From Aquanectria penicillioides (lineage: Eukaryota; Ascomycota; Sordariomycetes; Hypocreales; Nectriaceae), in the NCBI GenBank assembly GCA_003415625.1, contig PYIU01000008.1, forward strand, positions 248,001 to 312,000: 64,000 bases of DNA, read 5' to 3'. The notes beneath the pieces were generated by a model that was not told the DNA's origin, ran no database searches, and worked only from the letters and a program-made list of their open reading frames with translations. How positions within the stretch are numbered: the first letter of the stretch is position 1; each line of letters begins with the position of its first letter. This document shows positions 54,484-64,000 of this stretch, one piece after another. A program made the translations under genes and the position numbers.

Positions 54484-55528
54484 GATTGACGAAATGCTCC
54501 AATTCCTGCCAGGCTCTGATGCTACCGTATCTCGACAGTGCAAAGTGGACCTGCCGATAAACGCTGGTGCGAAGCAGGGGGTTAGGCACTTGGGGGCCTG
54601 TGGAACAGCGGTTTTAGGCGGGTATGCATTCAAGAAATGAAGAAAACGAAGTGCGAAATGGCAGTGGATCGTCCTTGAAGTGTGGACACATTGCAATGGA
54701 GGCACAAGAGCAAGATAAGGGACGTCATTAGCCGCGACAAACTCCCCCCCAGTTGACGAAGCAAGGAGAAATCGTCGATGCTCTGGGCCGAGTCCGCTCT
54801 CATCCGATTGGTTGAAAGTGAGACACCATGATGTGTTTCCGCTTCGGCTCTCGCGGCCTCTGTAGCCATGGCATCGCGAAACTCAACGATCACAGTAGGT
54901 TTCGTTAGGATCTAGAGAGCGATGTAGAGTGTAGAAGAAAGCATAAGAAGAACCAAACAAGCAACTTTGAATGCTTATTCTCTTCTTGCCAAGCTTGTTT
55001 ATCTGTCTGACGGCGTTCAATTGCCATACTCCACTTTGAGTGCCGCGTGTTGATGGCCCAATTAGCCGGATTGTATTTCCACAAACAGGCAAACATCCGT
55101 GACGCAGACCACCAGGACGTAGACGGAACAGCAAAACACGCCTGGCAAAGTTGGGTGGAAACCCCCATGAATGATCAATCCACTGTCTGAACACCCTGTG
55201 TGACAAGGTCCTGGCGAATTTGGTTATGCCCGAACATGACTTGACACCCTGTTATGAACACCTGTTTTCATCAGCCATGAGCGATTGGAGGCCACATTGT
55301 TATCGCAGCCAACTTGTCGCAATCGAGCGAAGCGAGACACATGGTTGGTTGGCTCATTAGGCACCAACTTTTCTCTAATACGGAGTAATCACTACATGAA
55401 CGAAAAAGGAAGCTCGAAATCGCTCCCAGCTATATAAATCTCCTCGAAGAGAATGCAATTGTTATGAATTACTACTCTCAAGCACACGGACAATTGTCTA
55501 ATCGCGATAGTGTGTACTTCTAGCCACG
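54484..55528. promoter_or_regulatory. Divergent intergenic region
   Basis: About 1.0 kb between the methyltransferase-like gene and the acetyltransferase, holding both promoters. Short - strand frames near 54630-55206 show no recognisable domain. TATATAAATC lies at 55431-55440, about 90 bp before the acetyltransferase ATG, in TATA-box position. Confidence 0.45.
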
Positions 55529-56253
55529 ATGCCACCCTACGTTGTGCAAACCCCATTAACTATGGAAGACAGTGCCGGGTTGGCAAAGTGCAAAGTCGAA
55601 GCGTTTTGGGGCAATACTTGGTGGAAGATGTTGTGGATTGACAGAACTGAGGAGACTCTGATTGAAGCTGTGACTGACCGGTCACCGATTAACTTACTTA
55701 CGGACCGCCAAACGCATAGACATCTCAAGGTCATTGACTCTGGGTCTGATGAAATTGTCGGCTATGCCAGATGGATTATGCCGGCGTCCAGGGAGAATGA
55801 CTGGCTTGAAGCGCAAACTCCAGATGTCACAGAAGAACAGCTGAAGGTGTATCGAGAAAAATATTCCAGAGCAGATTTTCGAATTCGAAATGACATGCAT
55901 GAAACGGACGATCACATCGATGGGTGGAAAGCAAAGCACTTACATGATCAATGTCTCAGTATGAAGAACCTAAAAGTCCAGGAATTACAAATGCTTATGC
56001 GTCTCTAGTGCTCGACTATCTCAGCGTCCGCCCAGACCACCACCGCCAAGGAGTCGGCAGCATGCTGTTACAAGCGGGAATAGACAAGGCGCAAGCCTTG
56101 GGACTAGACATTTTTCTCATAGCCATAGGTGAAAATGCCCTAGGCATGTACCTCAAGGCGGGGCTTCAGCAAGTTGAAGAGCGCAGACAGCGCTTGGAGC
56201 CTTGGGGAGTAGATGGTGCGTATGACACTTTCTGCATGATCAACCGAAGATAG
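55529..56253 (+). CDS. GNAT-family N-acetyltransferase
   Basis: A 224-residue GCN5-related acetyltransferase, which moves an acetyl group from acetyl-CoA to an amine. Exon 1 is 55529-55958 and exon 2 is 56009-56253, with a 50-bp intron (GTATGA...TCTCTAG) that restores the frame. The N-terminal part has EAFWGNTWWKMLW and IVGYARWIMPAS. Exon 2 opens with MLDYLSVRPDHHRQGVGSML, where RPDHHRQGVGS is the acetyl-CoA-binding motif A (Q/RxxGxG/A). GENALGMYLKAGLQQVE near the end is motif B. Fungal proteins of this type are often annotated only as GNAT; the acceptor is unknown. Without the intron the two frames would look like a frameshifted gene. Confidence 0.87.
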
Positions 56254-56809
56254 AATCAACACCCCGGCCCATGGATACACAGAGAACATTGACTGAGATA
56301 ATTGGCCATTGTGGATTCGATGGAATTATCCAAGGACCTAATGAGGGGCTACAATAACATATTTGGATAGATTGTGCTTGAGATGTAATGAAAGATTTCC
56401 TTTCAAAGTTAATTGAGAGTTTCTTTGCAAATGAAAGGGCACATGTGCCTAATAAACCCTAGCTCCAAGCCACGAAAATATCCTAGATTCCTATTTGGCA
56501 TGTGGTCTCAAGGGTTAGAGCGGGTGACGTTTTCGAACACCTTGGACCTCATCCACATCGATTCATATATTATTCGTTAACAGGGGCTATATTCTGTGAG
56601 TGGATTCTCCATCTGCTCCGAAATTTCAGTTATGGTATAATGAATATCACATCGCACGCGACAACATTTGACCAAATAATGCAAAGTGTATTTCGATTGT
56701 TGCAAGACTGCAAGTTAATTGTCATTAACACCTCTCGCCGAGAAATCAGAGCTACAATACATCATAAATCGCTTTAGCTCGTCGTGTATTAAACCACGGA
56801 TTCCAAGTC
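56254..56809. other. Convergent intergenic region
   Basis: About 550 bases between convergent stops, AT-rich. A 91-codon frame at 56502-56777 has no known domain. Confidence 0.4.
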
Positions 56810-58045
56810 TCAATTTATTGTCTTGTTCAACCATGCAAACAACACCATAGCCAACTCTTGATACGCGCCAGTCTGGCAGTGATAGCCTGCTGGCCCCTTG
56901 AAAACATGCAGAGTTGCCAAGTCTCCCAGAGCATCCTTCACTAGCTCAGACTGTCCCCGGAAGAAGCCTTCGTGCTCCGCATCCGCAATCCACACGGGCA
57001 CCTTGATTTGGTGAATGACATCTTTCAGAGTATATTTCTTCGTCTGCTGGAAGTATTCAGAGGCTGATTTTGTGTTGAAAGACCACAGGCCTTGATCCAA
57101 TCCCCAACGACCCTGAGTGGGAACTCCAGGGCATGTTCGGAAGAACTCAGCCTTCTCATCAAACTCTTCTTTCTTGCCCTCGTCTAGCATTTCGATAAGG
57201 TCTGGACCCAAATTGGATGCAAAGCAATCGTAAACATTCCAGACACCACCATCCAATAGCACAGCAGAGATTCGTGGCTCAAATGCAGCTGCACGTGCGA
57301 CAAGATAACCACCCAAAGAGTATCCAAAAAGGGCGATACGGGCAGGATCAACAATGTTAGCCCTTTCAGAGAGCACGTAGTCTACCACCGGTGTGACAAC
57401 ACGTTCCCAATCCGGGATAAAACCGAGATTCTGTCGTCTGCGGACAAGTGGGTGGCCTGGTCCTTCAAAGGTAATAGCATTCCATCCACGTTCCAGAGCC
57501 GGAGCCACCATCAAATGGTACATGTCCTCTTGGGCGCAGTCGTAACCATTGCAGAGGAGGATTGTAGGTCGTTGCTTATCACTATCATTAGAAGCTGAGA
57601 ACCAAATTGCTTCGACTGTGAATCCATCTGCTGGAATTCTAATGCGTTGACCCGGGATAGGCAGGGCAGCCATCCCCTTATCGAACGCTGTCATTTGTTC
57701 CTCCCAAATGCTGTCGATAAGAGGGTTCTCCCAGTTGCCATGCAAGTAGAAGTCGGCACGACGAAAGTAGTTGGCAGCAGAGAACCATGTGTCCCTGACA
57801 TTTACAGGATCGTAGGCATTGTCGGGTGCCTCAGCTTGAGCTTTTGTTTCCAAGGCCAGATCGTAAAAGACCTTGGAAAAACTCTCGAAGTCACCTGGAG
57901 TGATGCGCTTAGCAGCGCCAAGAATAGGAGCAACATCCGAGCCACCATAAATTGCTTGACTCATGGGTACAAGAAGCTCGAAGTGGAAAGAGTCATCTTT
58001 GCTCAAAGTAAGCATAGGATGGTTTTCGGGGGTAGGGTTGGTCAT
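56810..58045 (-). CDS. Alpha/beta hydrolase, dihydroxypseudooxynicotine-hydrolase-like
   Basis: A single-exon, 411-residue alpha/beta hydrolase with a helical N-terminal cap of about 140 residues. The core begins at RPTILLCNGYDCAQEDMYH, has the nucleophile elbow FGYSLGGYL (Ser in GxSxG), then WIADAEHEGFFRGQS carrying the acidic residue region, and GPAGYHCQTGAY with the catalytic His near the C terminus. This layout, including the N-terminal cap and GFFRGQ block, is shared by 2,6-dihydroxypseudooxynicotine hydrolase (C-C bond hydrolysis) and FUS2/AFT-type fungal esterases of metabolic clusters. No secretion signal is present. It is divergent from a Zn2Cys6 gene, and homogentisate dioxygenase and a cleavage oxygenase follow, so a C-C hydrolase or esterase step in aromatic breakdown is a fair guess. 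Confidence 0.9.
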   Translation of the reverse strand: MTNPTPENHPMLTLSKDDSFHFELLVPMSQAIYGGSDVAPILGAAKRITPGDFESFSKVFYDLALETKAQAEAPDNAYDPVNVRDTWFSAANYFRRADFYLHGNWENPLIDSIWEEQMTAFDKGMAALPIPGQRIRIPADGFTVEAIWFSASNDSDKQRPTILLCNGYDCAQEDMYHLMVAPALERGWNAITFEGPGHPLVRRRQNLGFIPDWERVVTPVVDYVLSERANIVDPARIALFGYSLGGYLVARAAAFEPRISAVLLDGGVWNVYDCFASNLGPDLIEMLDEGKKEEFDEKAEFFRTCPGVPTQGRWGLDQGLWSFNTKSASEYFQQTKKYTLKDVIHQIKVPVWIADAEHEGFFRGQSELVKDALGDLATLHVFKGPAGYHCQTGAYQELAMVLFAWLNKTIN

Positions 58046-58830
58046 AGTTGCTTTAGTGAAGAGTAAAATGTAACGACGGAGATGGATTAGGAGTAACGCT
58101 GCTTAAAATTCCGAACAAAGGGATAGTAAAGGCGAGTGATTCAGAGTGTTATTTCTGTTGATGTATTTGAAGATTGTGCTTACTGCATTCCTTAAATGCC
58201 ATTTTTGAATTATCGTTGACTAATAAAGGTGATATACTATAGTTGCGTGATTTGGCCCTCGTTCTCGCTCCCGGTTCTCGCTTCTCGTTCTCGCTCCGCT
58301 TTCTGGTTTCACAATTTTGATCCCTGGTTCTGTCCCTTTGGGATGTGCAAAACCAGACTCGGAAATATTATTGCGAATAAAGTACCGTCATGGGTCATAC
58401 TCCGACCTGCAGTGCATCAGATGACGAATCTATGTTGTGTTCGATGGGAATTCGACCTAATGAAGAACATTTCCCGACAGCCTTTCTCGGGATGCACGTC
58501 AACTCAACGGCACCAAGCAGCTGGTCAGTTCACGAGGGCCTCGACCGGATTTGGCTGGGCAGTCATCGAAATCCTTCCATCGAAGAAAGCTAGACCAAAT
58601 CTGGAAAATATTTTGCGAGGAGGATCACGACTGACAGGGGGTGTGAAGCTTTGCGCAAGCATGTCCCACCAAAATCTGACAAGACCGCATTTCCCGACTG
58701 TGGAGGTAAGATGGATTGGGCAGGATTCTCAGATGGATCATGGACGAGCTTATTACCCCTCAAGTTTTCACATATAACTCTTTCGCAAAAAACCTGCTGT
58801 ATTGGTCGTTCTGAGCTGGAAACGTACTCC
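58046..58830. promoter_or_regulatory. Divergent intergenic region with TTCTCGCT repeats
   Basis: About 785 bases between the hydrolase and the regulator. At 58258-58299 the unit TTCTCG(CTC) is repeated four to five times in slightly different spacings. The open frame that leads into the regulator from 58651 starts at a TTG and is likely transcribed leader. Confidence 0.45.
58258..58299. repeat. Imperfect TTCTCGCT direct repeats
   Basis: Four to five near copies of GTTCTCGCT/GCTTCTCGT in 42 bases upstream of both divergent genes. They may be a simple repeat or clustered protein-binding sites. Confidence 0.6.
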
Positions 58831-60516
58831 ATGATGGTTAATCTCGGACCCTCAAATGGCTGCCATACATGCAAGCAGCGGCGAGTAAAATGCGACGCAG
58901 GCAAGCCATGCTGTGACCGGTGCTTGACCAGCGGTCGAATATGTGGAGGCTATAAGAAGAAACCAGTCAACGTGAGGTTCAAGCATGACACCATCAAACG
59001 GACGGCCAAGCTGTCACCACCATGTCCGCAAGGCCTGCAACAAGGAAATACACATCAAGGGTTGTCAATACCAACAGTTCTGCAGGTGGAGCGAGATACC
59101 GCGACAAGCTTCTTTCTGAATACTTTTGCTCGTATTGGTCGCAAGTTGGAGTCGGCACGTGGCTTTTTTGAGGTCTTGAGTCCTGTCTTGTCAAGGGAGC
59201 GTCCCTTCTCGGCTGTCTCTCTCGCAGTAGTTGCCGCAGCGACTCAGATGCATGGTCTTTGGCGACAGGGTACAGACTATTCTGGCTCCAGGTCCCATCT
59301 GCATGGGACGCTCGGAATGGCCCTGATGCGCCTTCAACAGGCTGTCAATGATCCATCAGAGGCCAGAAGAGAGTCCACTGTGATGGCAGCTCTTGTACTC
59401 CAATTCCACGAGAATATCTCAGCATTTTGGGCTCGTCGGACAATAAACAGAATTCACCATGACGGAGCAATCGCGTTGTTGGTGCATCAGAGACAGTCTT
59501 GTCCAACCGCAAAGTGCAACATCAACCTCGTCACCTTCATTCTAAACACCGAGCTTTCATCCGCAATGCGCGAGCAACGACCTGTCCCATCACACATACT
59601 TTCCTGGATCTCTGAAAACAACCTCCCCCTTAGCCCGAGTGCAAAACTCGACGTGATTGGCATTTCCGTTTTTGATGTGCACCACAGACTCGCATCACTC
59701 TTAGGCAAAAGCCAATCAACCAAGATGTCACAGAATAAACTCGACGACCTGTGGATCCTGGCCAATTCTTTGGATCAAAAACTCGTTGATTGGGTTAAAG
59801 AAATACCGAATCGGTGGCGGCCGGTTAAGTTAAACCAGGTTAAAAAGGTCAACCCCCCAATTACTACATACTTTGGGGGTTGCGATCTTTATGTTTCCAT
59901 TCCAGTTGCTGCTTTCTGGAATACCTGGAGATGCTACAGACTGACTTTGTTACGCACAATGGCCATTCTACTGGATCTTGAGCCTAATGTTGGTTTCCTC
60001 GCACGTTCTTTAAATGACCTAGATTCCCACTTAAACTGGGCCTCCTTCATCGGAAAAAGCATTCAGCGCATTTTTGATGCCATTTGCTACAGCGTTCCAT
60101 ATCATCTTGGAAATCATGAAAGAGGATCAACGATTTATTCATTCACGGATATATCTATTGGATACCCGAGTTATCATGACCTAGATGCACAAAATGAAAA
60201 GCTGCTCGAGTACAAGGCCAGCGACTGGTTCATGTCCAGACAGGACCACAAAACACATGTCCTTTTACAAGGCGCTTGGAATATTGTAGGCCAACTACGT
60301 CATATCATAAATATCTCCACCGGCAAGGATAATGGAGTAATGGAAAGGGCACTGAGACAAGGGCAGCTCGATTGGGTCCAAAGGCAGGCAGTAAGGGCTA
60401 CGAAAATTCTACATATTCACCAAGGGCCTTCGGCTACGAAGGAAAATATTTCGGGTATTGTCTATGAGAAACCGATTCTTGGAATGCGTGGAACATGTAA
60501 CAAGAGTCAAACTTGA
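58831..60516 (+). CDS. Zn2Cys6 fungal transcription factor (aromatic cluster)
   Basis: A single-exon regulator of 561 residues starting MMVNLGPSNG at 58831. The zinc cluster is CHTCKQRRVKCDAGKPCCDRC plus LTSGRIC at about residues 11-38, followed by GGYKKKP. This is the C-x2-C-x6-C-x5-C-x2-C-x6-C pattern with an extra Cys (CC) in the second half. The middle domain contains FEVLSPVLS, STVMAALVLQFHEN and DGAIALLVHQRQS, as in fungal-specific domain proteins. The upstream open frame to 58651 has only a TTG start. It lies between the alpha/beta hydrolase (divergent) and homogentisate dioxygenase (convergent, 160 bp between stops), so it is the likely regulator of this group. Confidence 0.9.
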   Translation: MMVNLGPSNGCHTCKQRRVKCDAGKPCCDRCLTSGRICGGYKKKPVNVRFKHDTIKRTAKLSPPCPQGLQQGNTHQGLSIPTVLQVERDTATSFFLNTFARIGRKLESARGFFEVLSPVLSRERPFSAVSLAVVAAATQMHGLWRQGTDYSGSRSHLHGTLGMALMRLQQAVNDPSEARRESTVMAALVLQFHENISAFWARRTINRIHHDGAIALLVHQRQSCPTAKCNINLVTFILNTELSSAMREQRPVPSHILSWISENNLPLSPSAKLDVIGISVFDVHHRLASLLGKSQSTKMSQNKLDDLWILANSLDQKLVDWVKEIPNRWRPVKLNQVKKVNPPITTYFGGCDLYVSIPVAAFWNTWRCYRLTLLRTMAILLDLEPNVGFLARSLNDLDSHLNWASFIGKSIQRIFDAICYSVPYHLGNHERGSTIYSFTDISIGYPSYHDLDAQNEKLLEYKASDWFMSRQDHKTHVLLQGAWNIVGQLRHIINISTGKDNGVMERALRQGQLDWVQRQAVRATKILHIHQGPSATKENISGIVYEKPILGMRGTCNKSQT

Positions 60517-60675
60517 GTCGAACAACCATGTGCATCTGCTACTTAAATTGCACTCTAGTCTTACATTTCCCATCTGATATCAAATTCAGTGAATGAACCA
60601 AAGACATGCCTTCTGTGGTTGTTACCTATGACATGATCCTTTTAGCAATACGAGGTATCAGAATACAACCCCCTA

Positions 60676-62329
60676 TTAGGTACTGCTATGGCCATTTGAG
60701 TTGGACTTGGTGGCTAGTGAGTTCATAGCATTTAAGATTTCGTCCACTTCTTTCTGGTGGGATGAAAAGTTGTCAACAAGATCGTCCCACATCTTTGGTT
60801 CATGTTCATGCTTCTTGTCACTGTTCCATGCCCAATCTGTGACAGTGAATTGACGGCAGCTTTCAAACATGAATGCAACAGCACCTTTTGAAATCTGCAT
60901 TTCTGGTGGGGGCTGTGCCGATGCTGCCTTAAATTCCTAGACATGGGGTTAGTTGCTTATCATGGTAGCACGGTTTTTCCACTTACTTGGTATGCTACGC
61001 CATGCGGCACCATCCCGCACTCGAAGGATATGCCTCCGGGTTGGAATTCATCCGATCGGCCACCATATTCGCCGTACAGGAGACCCATGAGCTCTGTGGC
61101 CGAATTCCTGTGATAGTATGGTGGCCTGTATGTATGAGACGCAACATCCCACCGCGGCGAAAAAATCAGAAAATCCGCCAGGGGCGCAGTCGGGTCTCGA
61201 GACTTGGCTGTGAGGACGCAAAAGATAGATGGATCAATGTGATCCACCGAGATTGACCCAACATTGACAAACTTTGTCAAGTCATACTTGTATGGTACAT
61301 AATTACCATGCCAAGCGACAACGTCAAAGGGGCAGTGGTTCTGTGTGCTCTTAAAGAATTGGCCTCCCAACTTATAAATGATCTCCCATGGATCGTCGTG
61401 GGTAATGTTGTATTTGGCCCGAGGATGCAGGAAATCTCGGGCATTCGCCAGACCATTTGCTCCGAGAGGGCCCAGTTCGGGCAGCTCGAAATTGGCCCCC
61501 CAAATTTCCAAGATGTAACCTCTTGATGGACCCTCAACGGCGACCTTGAACCTCTGTCCTCTTTGAATGACACATATCTCACCGGGTTGAACGTAGAGAG
61601 GGCCGAATTCGGTCTGGATGTCCAGAGCCCCCTGTTGTGGCATGATTAAAAAGTCGCCATCGGAATTCACAAAAGCGCGATTTTCCATGCTCTTAGTTGC
61701 GGTATAAATGTGAGTTGCTAGACCTTCTCTGAGGGTCGGGTCTCCTGAGCCAGCGATGGTTCGAAGCCCAGAAACGAAGTCTGTCCCGTCTGCAATATCG
61801 AATGGGAGCTAACAGAGCGTTAGAATGCTTGAAAGAATGGCAAGCGCCGTAAGATGCGGAGTCTTACCCAAGCAAGTTGTGTTGGTGACAGCTTCACCTG
61901 TGGATTGATGGGCAAGAAGCAACTTTCTGTGCCTTCCACCTTAGGAAGATCAGTCTATAATTAAATTAGTTATTTTTGCGATCATATCTTGATTAATGGA
62001 TGTTTAAAGATTAATCTTACAAATCCTTGATGGGCGACTGCTGGCCGTGCTCTGTAAAGCCATGCTTTCTTGTTCATGTGACGAGGAGCAACGAATGAGG
62101 AGGCAGTCATTTGCTCGGTATAGAGGCCGAATCGGACACATCTGGGATTGTTCTGTCCCTGTGGAATTGTCCCCGGAATCGCTTCTGACTCAAAGCTGTT
62201 ATTGAAACCAGGAAGATATTCGTATGGATCATTCTTCCTGACAGAAAAGGACGGAACAGCACCGTCCTTCTGGGTCTCGGCCCAGTGGAAAATCTTCTGA
62301 TACTCGTCTGGGGCGGTGAGTTTAGGCAT
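60676..62329 (-). CDS. hmgA: Homogentisate 1,2-dioxygenase
   Basis: An iron-dependent cytosolic enzyme that opens the ring of homogentisate to maleylacetoacetate in phenylalanine/tyrosine breakdown. The ATG at 62329 starts MPKLTAPDEYQKIFHWAE. Exon 1 covers NSFESEAIPGTIPQGQNNPR and FVAPRHMNKKAWLYRARP. After an intron (GTAAGA...TATAG) comes KVEGTESCFLPINPQVKLSP, and after another LPFDIADGTDFVSGL. The cupin core has GDFLIMPQQGALDI, LEIWGANFELPELGP and HGNYVPYKYDL. PPYYHRNSATELMGL supplies metal-binding His and Glu, and GMVPHG the second His. The last intron is followed by EFKAASAQPPPEMQ and the tail ending GHSST at 60676. The open frame upstream of 62329 begins at a TTG. The usual partners, fumarylacetoacetase and maleylacetoacetate isomerase, are not in the window. 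Confidence 0.95.
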
Positions 62330-63357
62330 CTTGGCACCTACTTCTCCAACAGGTTCAATTGAAGAAGGCTGTCCTTTTAGGACCAGGTGAGAGTGAGGCA
62401 ACGTATTTTTACGCTGCTGGACATTGTCTGTTCAAATACACCTCAGCGGCTAATGATCCTCTCGATGGGGCAGGACACGTACGTGCGGGGGAAACGCGGG
62501 GTTGGAAGCTCGGCACTTTCAATCCGACCCGATTTAATCCTTCAAGTAATCCAATAAAGCACTAAAGAACGTAATCATCTGGGCCCGGGTTCATGTTTGT
62601 ATTAGCGGTGCTTCAAGCTGACTGTATGTGGAGAGATTTGGCGTCCCGGATTGGCCCAAGAGTGGTAATACCCATAACGCTGAAGCGGGTTTGACACAAG
62701 TCCCAGCAGAAAAAATGGTTATTAATGCCTTACAAAGCCTGCTTGAAGCTCTATGTAGCATCTGAACTGGTCGATCGAAGTGTGCAAACAGCTGATGATG
62801 ATCGAGCGCAAGGAATCGCACCCACATCAATCACCGCCCTCTTCACCCAGCACGTTCCGACGTGAGATGCCATGAAATGGGGTTTATCGGGTAATTGATG
62901 CCGAATGATTCGACAAATTGGTGAATTGTCGTTCATATGTTAAATTTTTTTTTTTTTTCATTCAGAACAGAGGTCAATTCGGTAGAATTGTCCAAGGATC
63001 CTGTAACAAATCCTGCTCAATTGTTACGAAGATGGTTGTGACTGCGCGAGCCATACACAATGTGTAGTCCCATTGGCGGCAGCTTCAAGATCCGGCAGAC
63101 TAGAGGCGACAATTTATTGGTTCACGAGTCAAATGTTTGGTTGATTAGTGTAAAACGTACGTAGACAGCTCACAGAATTAAACATCGGGCCTCTCTTCTA
63201 TACAACTCGCTAGCATAATTCCGATTATCTGGATAATAAAGGCAACTGTGAATTGGATTCTAGTTTTTACAAGAGGTTTCATCTCACTTAAGTCAATTAA
63301 GCTCATTGTGACTTGATCCATCATCTTCACTGAACGTCCAAGCCTAACTTAACGCAA
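62330..63357. promoter_or_regulatory. Divergent promoter, homogentisate dioxygenase / cleavage oxygenase
   Basis: About 1.0 kb holding both promoters. A run of 14 T bases lies near 62945-62958. AATTGGT/CAATTC boxes flank it. No gene or RNA is recognised. Confidence 0.5.
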
Positions 63358-64000
63358 ATGTCGAATCACGTCGTCTCGAATGACAGCTCTGGCTACCTCA
63401 ATGGCCGTAGAACAGGCGACCAGACAAAATACCCCGACACACCTTTTTTTCAGGGTCCATTGAAACCATGCAGGATTGAATGCGATATTCTTGAATTAGA
63501 GATTACGGGAACCGTTCCAAAGGATATCAACGGTACATTCTTCCGTGTCCAACCCGACCATCGATTTCCTCCGGTGTTTGAAGAGGACGTCAACTTTAGC
63601 GGCGATGGAATGGTCTCTGCCATTCGTTTTCATGAGGGCCATGTTGACTTTCAACAACGATACGTCCAAACAGACCGGTTCAAAGCAGAGTCAAAGCACC
63701 GAAAGGCCATGTTTGGCAAATACCGGAATCCATTCACAGACAATGAGATGGTGAAAGGAATTATTCGAACAGTATCAAACACCAACGTCTATTTTTGGCG
63801 TGGTGTTTTGCTTGCATCAAAAGAGGATGGCCCGCCATATGCAATGAACCCTCTGACCCTGGAGACAATTGGGAAGTACGACTTTGAAGGCCAGATGAAG
63901 GCGCCTTGCTTTACTGCTCATCCAAAAATTGATCCCGATACTGGAGAAATGGTGGCCTTTGCCTATGAGGCTGGAGGAGACGGTCACGACGCATCATGCG
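63358..64000 (+). CDS. Carotenoid/lignostilbene cleavage oxygenase, partial (runs off the end)
   Basis: This is the N-terminal 214 residues of a carotenoid cleavage oxygenase (RPE65/lignostilbene dioxygenase family), open to the window edge. The frame starts at the ATG at 63358 ([14 protein letters not shown]). Seen are [13 protein letters not shown], the entry block [64 protein letters not shown] and [34 protein letters not shown] carries the first of the four iron-binding His. These are the marks of fungal lignostilbene-type enzymes, such as the resveratrol-cleaving oxygenase of Neurospora, rather than retinal-forming ones. It is an iron(II) enzyme splitting an interphenyl double bond. Family sure; substrate inferred. 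The other three His lie beyond the window. Confidence 0.92.
   Translation, partial: MSNHVVSNDSSGYLNGRRTGDQTKYPDTPFFQGPLKPCRIECDILELEITGTVPKDINGTFFRVQPDHRFPPVFEEDVNFSGDGMVSAIRFHEGHVDFQQRYVQTDRFKAESKHRKAMFGKYRNPFTDNEMVKGIIRTVSNTNVYFWRGVLLASKEDGPPYAMNPLTLETIGKYDFEGQMKAPCFTAHPKIDPDTGEMVAFAYEAGGDGHDASC

Noticed and set aside
55529..56253. Acetyltransferase as a frameshifted gene
   Set aside because: A 50-bp GTATGA...CTAG intron at 55959-56008 restores the frame and the motif A sequence exactly.
1..64000. CRISPR arrays, bacterial operons or prophage
   Set aside because: No regularly spaced repeats were seen; introns and gene families show the DNA is fungal.

Overview
The window looks like filamentous ascomycete DNA (Pezizomycotina; Sordariomycetes/Hypocreales is my best guess, by inference). 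The reasons are many 45-60 bp introns with GTAAGT-like donors and CTAAC/CTGAC branch points, five Zn2Cys6 regulators, HET and F-box type genes, and an LTR retrotransposon with the signature of repeat-induced point mutation (RIP).

Layout. 1-4.7 kb: four small enzyme-like genes (DJ-1/Hsp31, EthD-like, SnoaL-like, nucleoside deaminase). 4.8-10.3 kb: one complete but dead Ty1/copia element with 259-bp LTRs and a perfect 5-bp target duplication. 10.9-12.6 kb: an aconitase-X gene broken by two frameshifts. 14.3-19.7 kb: cassette A, an MFS transporter (-), a Zn2Cys6 regulator (-) and an M20 amidohydrolase (+). 21.0-28.9 kb: an eroded stretch with a dead amidohydrolase, an F-box gene, and HET and zinc-knuckle relics. 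29.0-37.0 kb: an acyl-CoA ligase, then cassette B, an M20 amidohydrolase (-), a Zn2Cys6 regulator (+) and an MFS transporter (+). Cassette B is the mirror image of cassette A with homologous genes. 38.2-48.2 kb: a GPI-type metallophosphoesterase, a regulator, a GH3 beta-glucosidase and a dead methionine-permease-like gene. 48.6-56.3 kb: a quinone-oxidoreductase-like enzyme, a regulator, an isoprenylcysteine methyltransferase-like protein and a GNAT acetyltransferase. 56.8-64.0 kb: an alpha/beta hydrolase, a regulator, homogentisate 1,2-dioxygenase and the start of a carotenoid/stilbene cleavage oxygenase, which looks like an aromatic-catabolism cluster.

How the genes may work together. Each cassette pairs uptake (DAL5-like MFS), a pathway regulator and an amide/peptide hydrolase, which fits catabolism of an N-acylated amino acid or similar amide. 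The CoA ligase beside cassette B could activate the released acid. Both cassettes carry TCGGCAA-type sites in their promoters. The right-hand cluster could turn a cleaved phenylpropanoid or stilbene into ring-fission products. The substrates are inferred, not shown.

Several otherwise well-conserved genes carry single-base deletions, mostly in short homopolymers. These may be true decay or assembly errors, and raw reads would decide.
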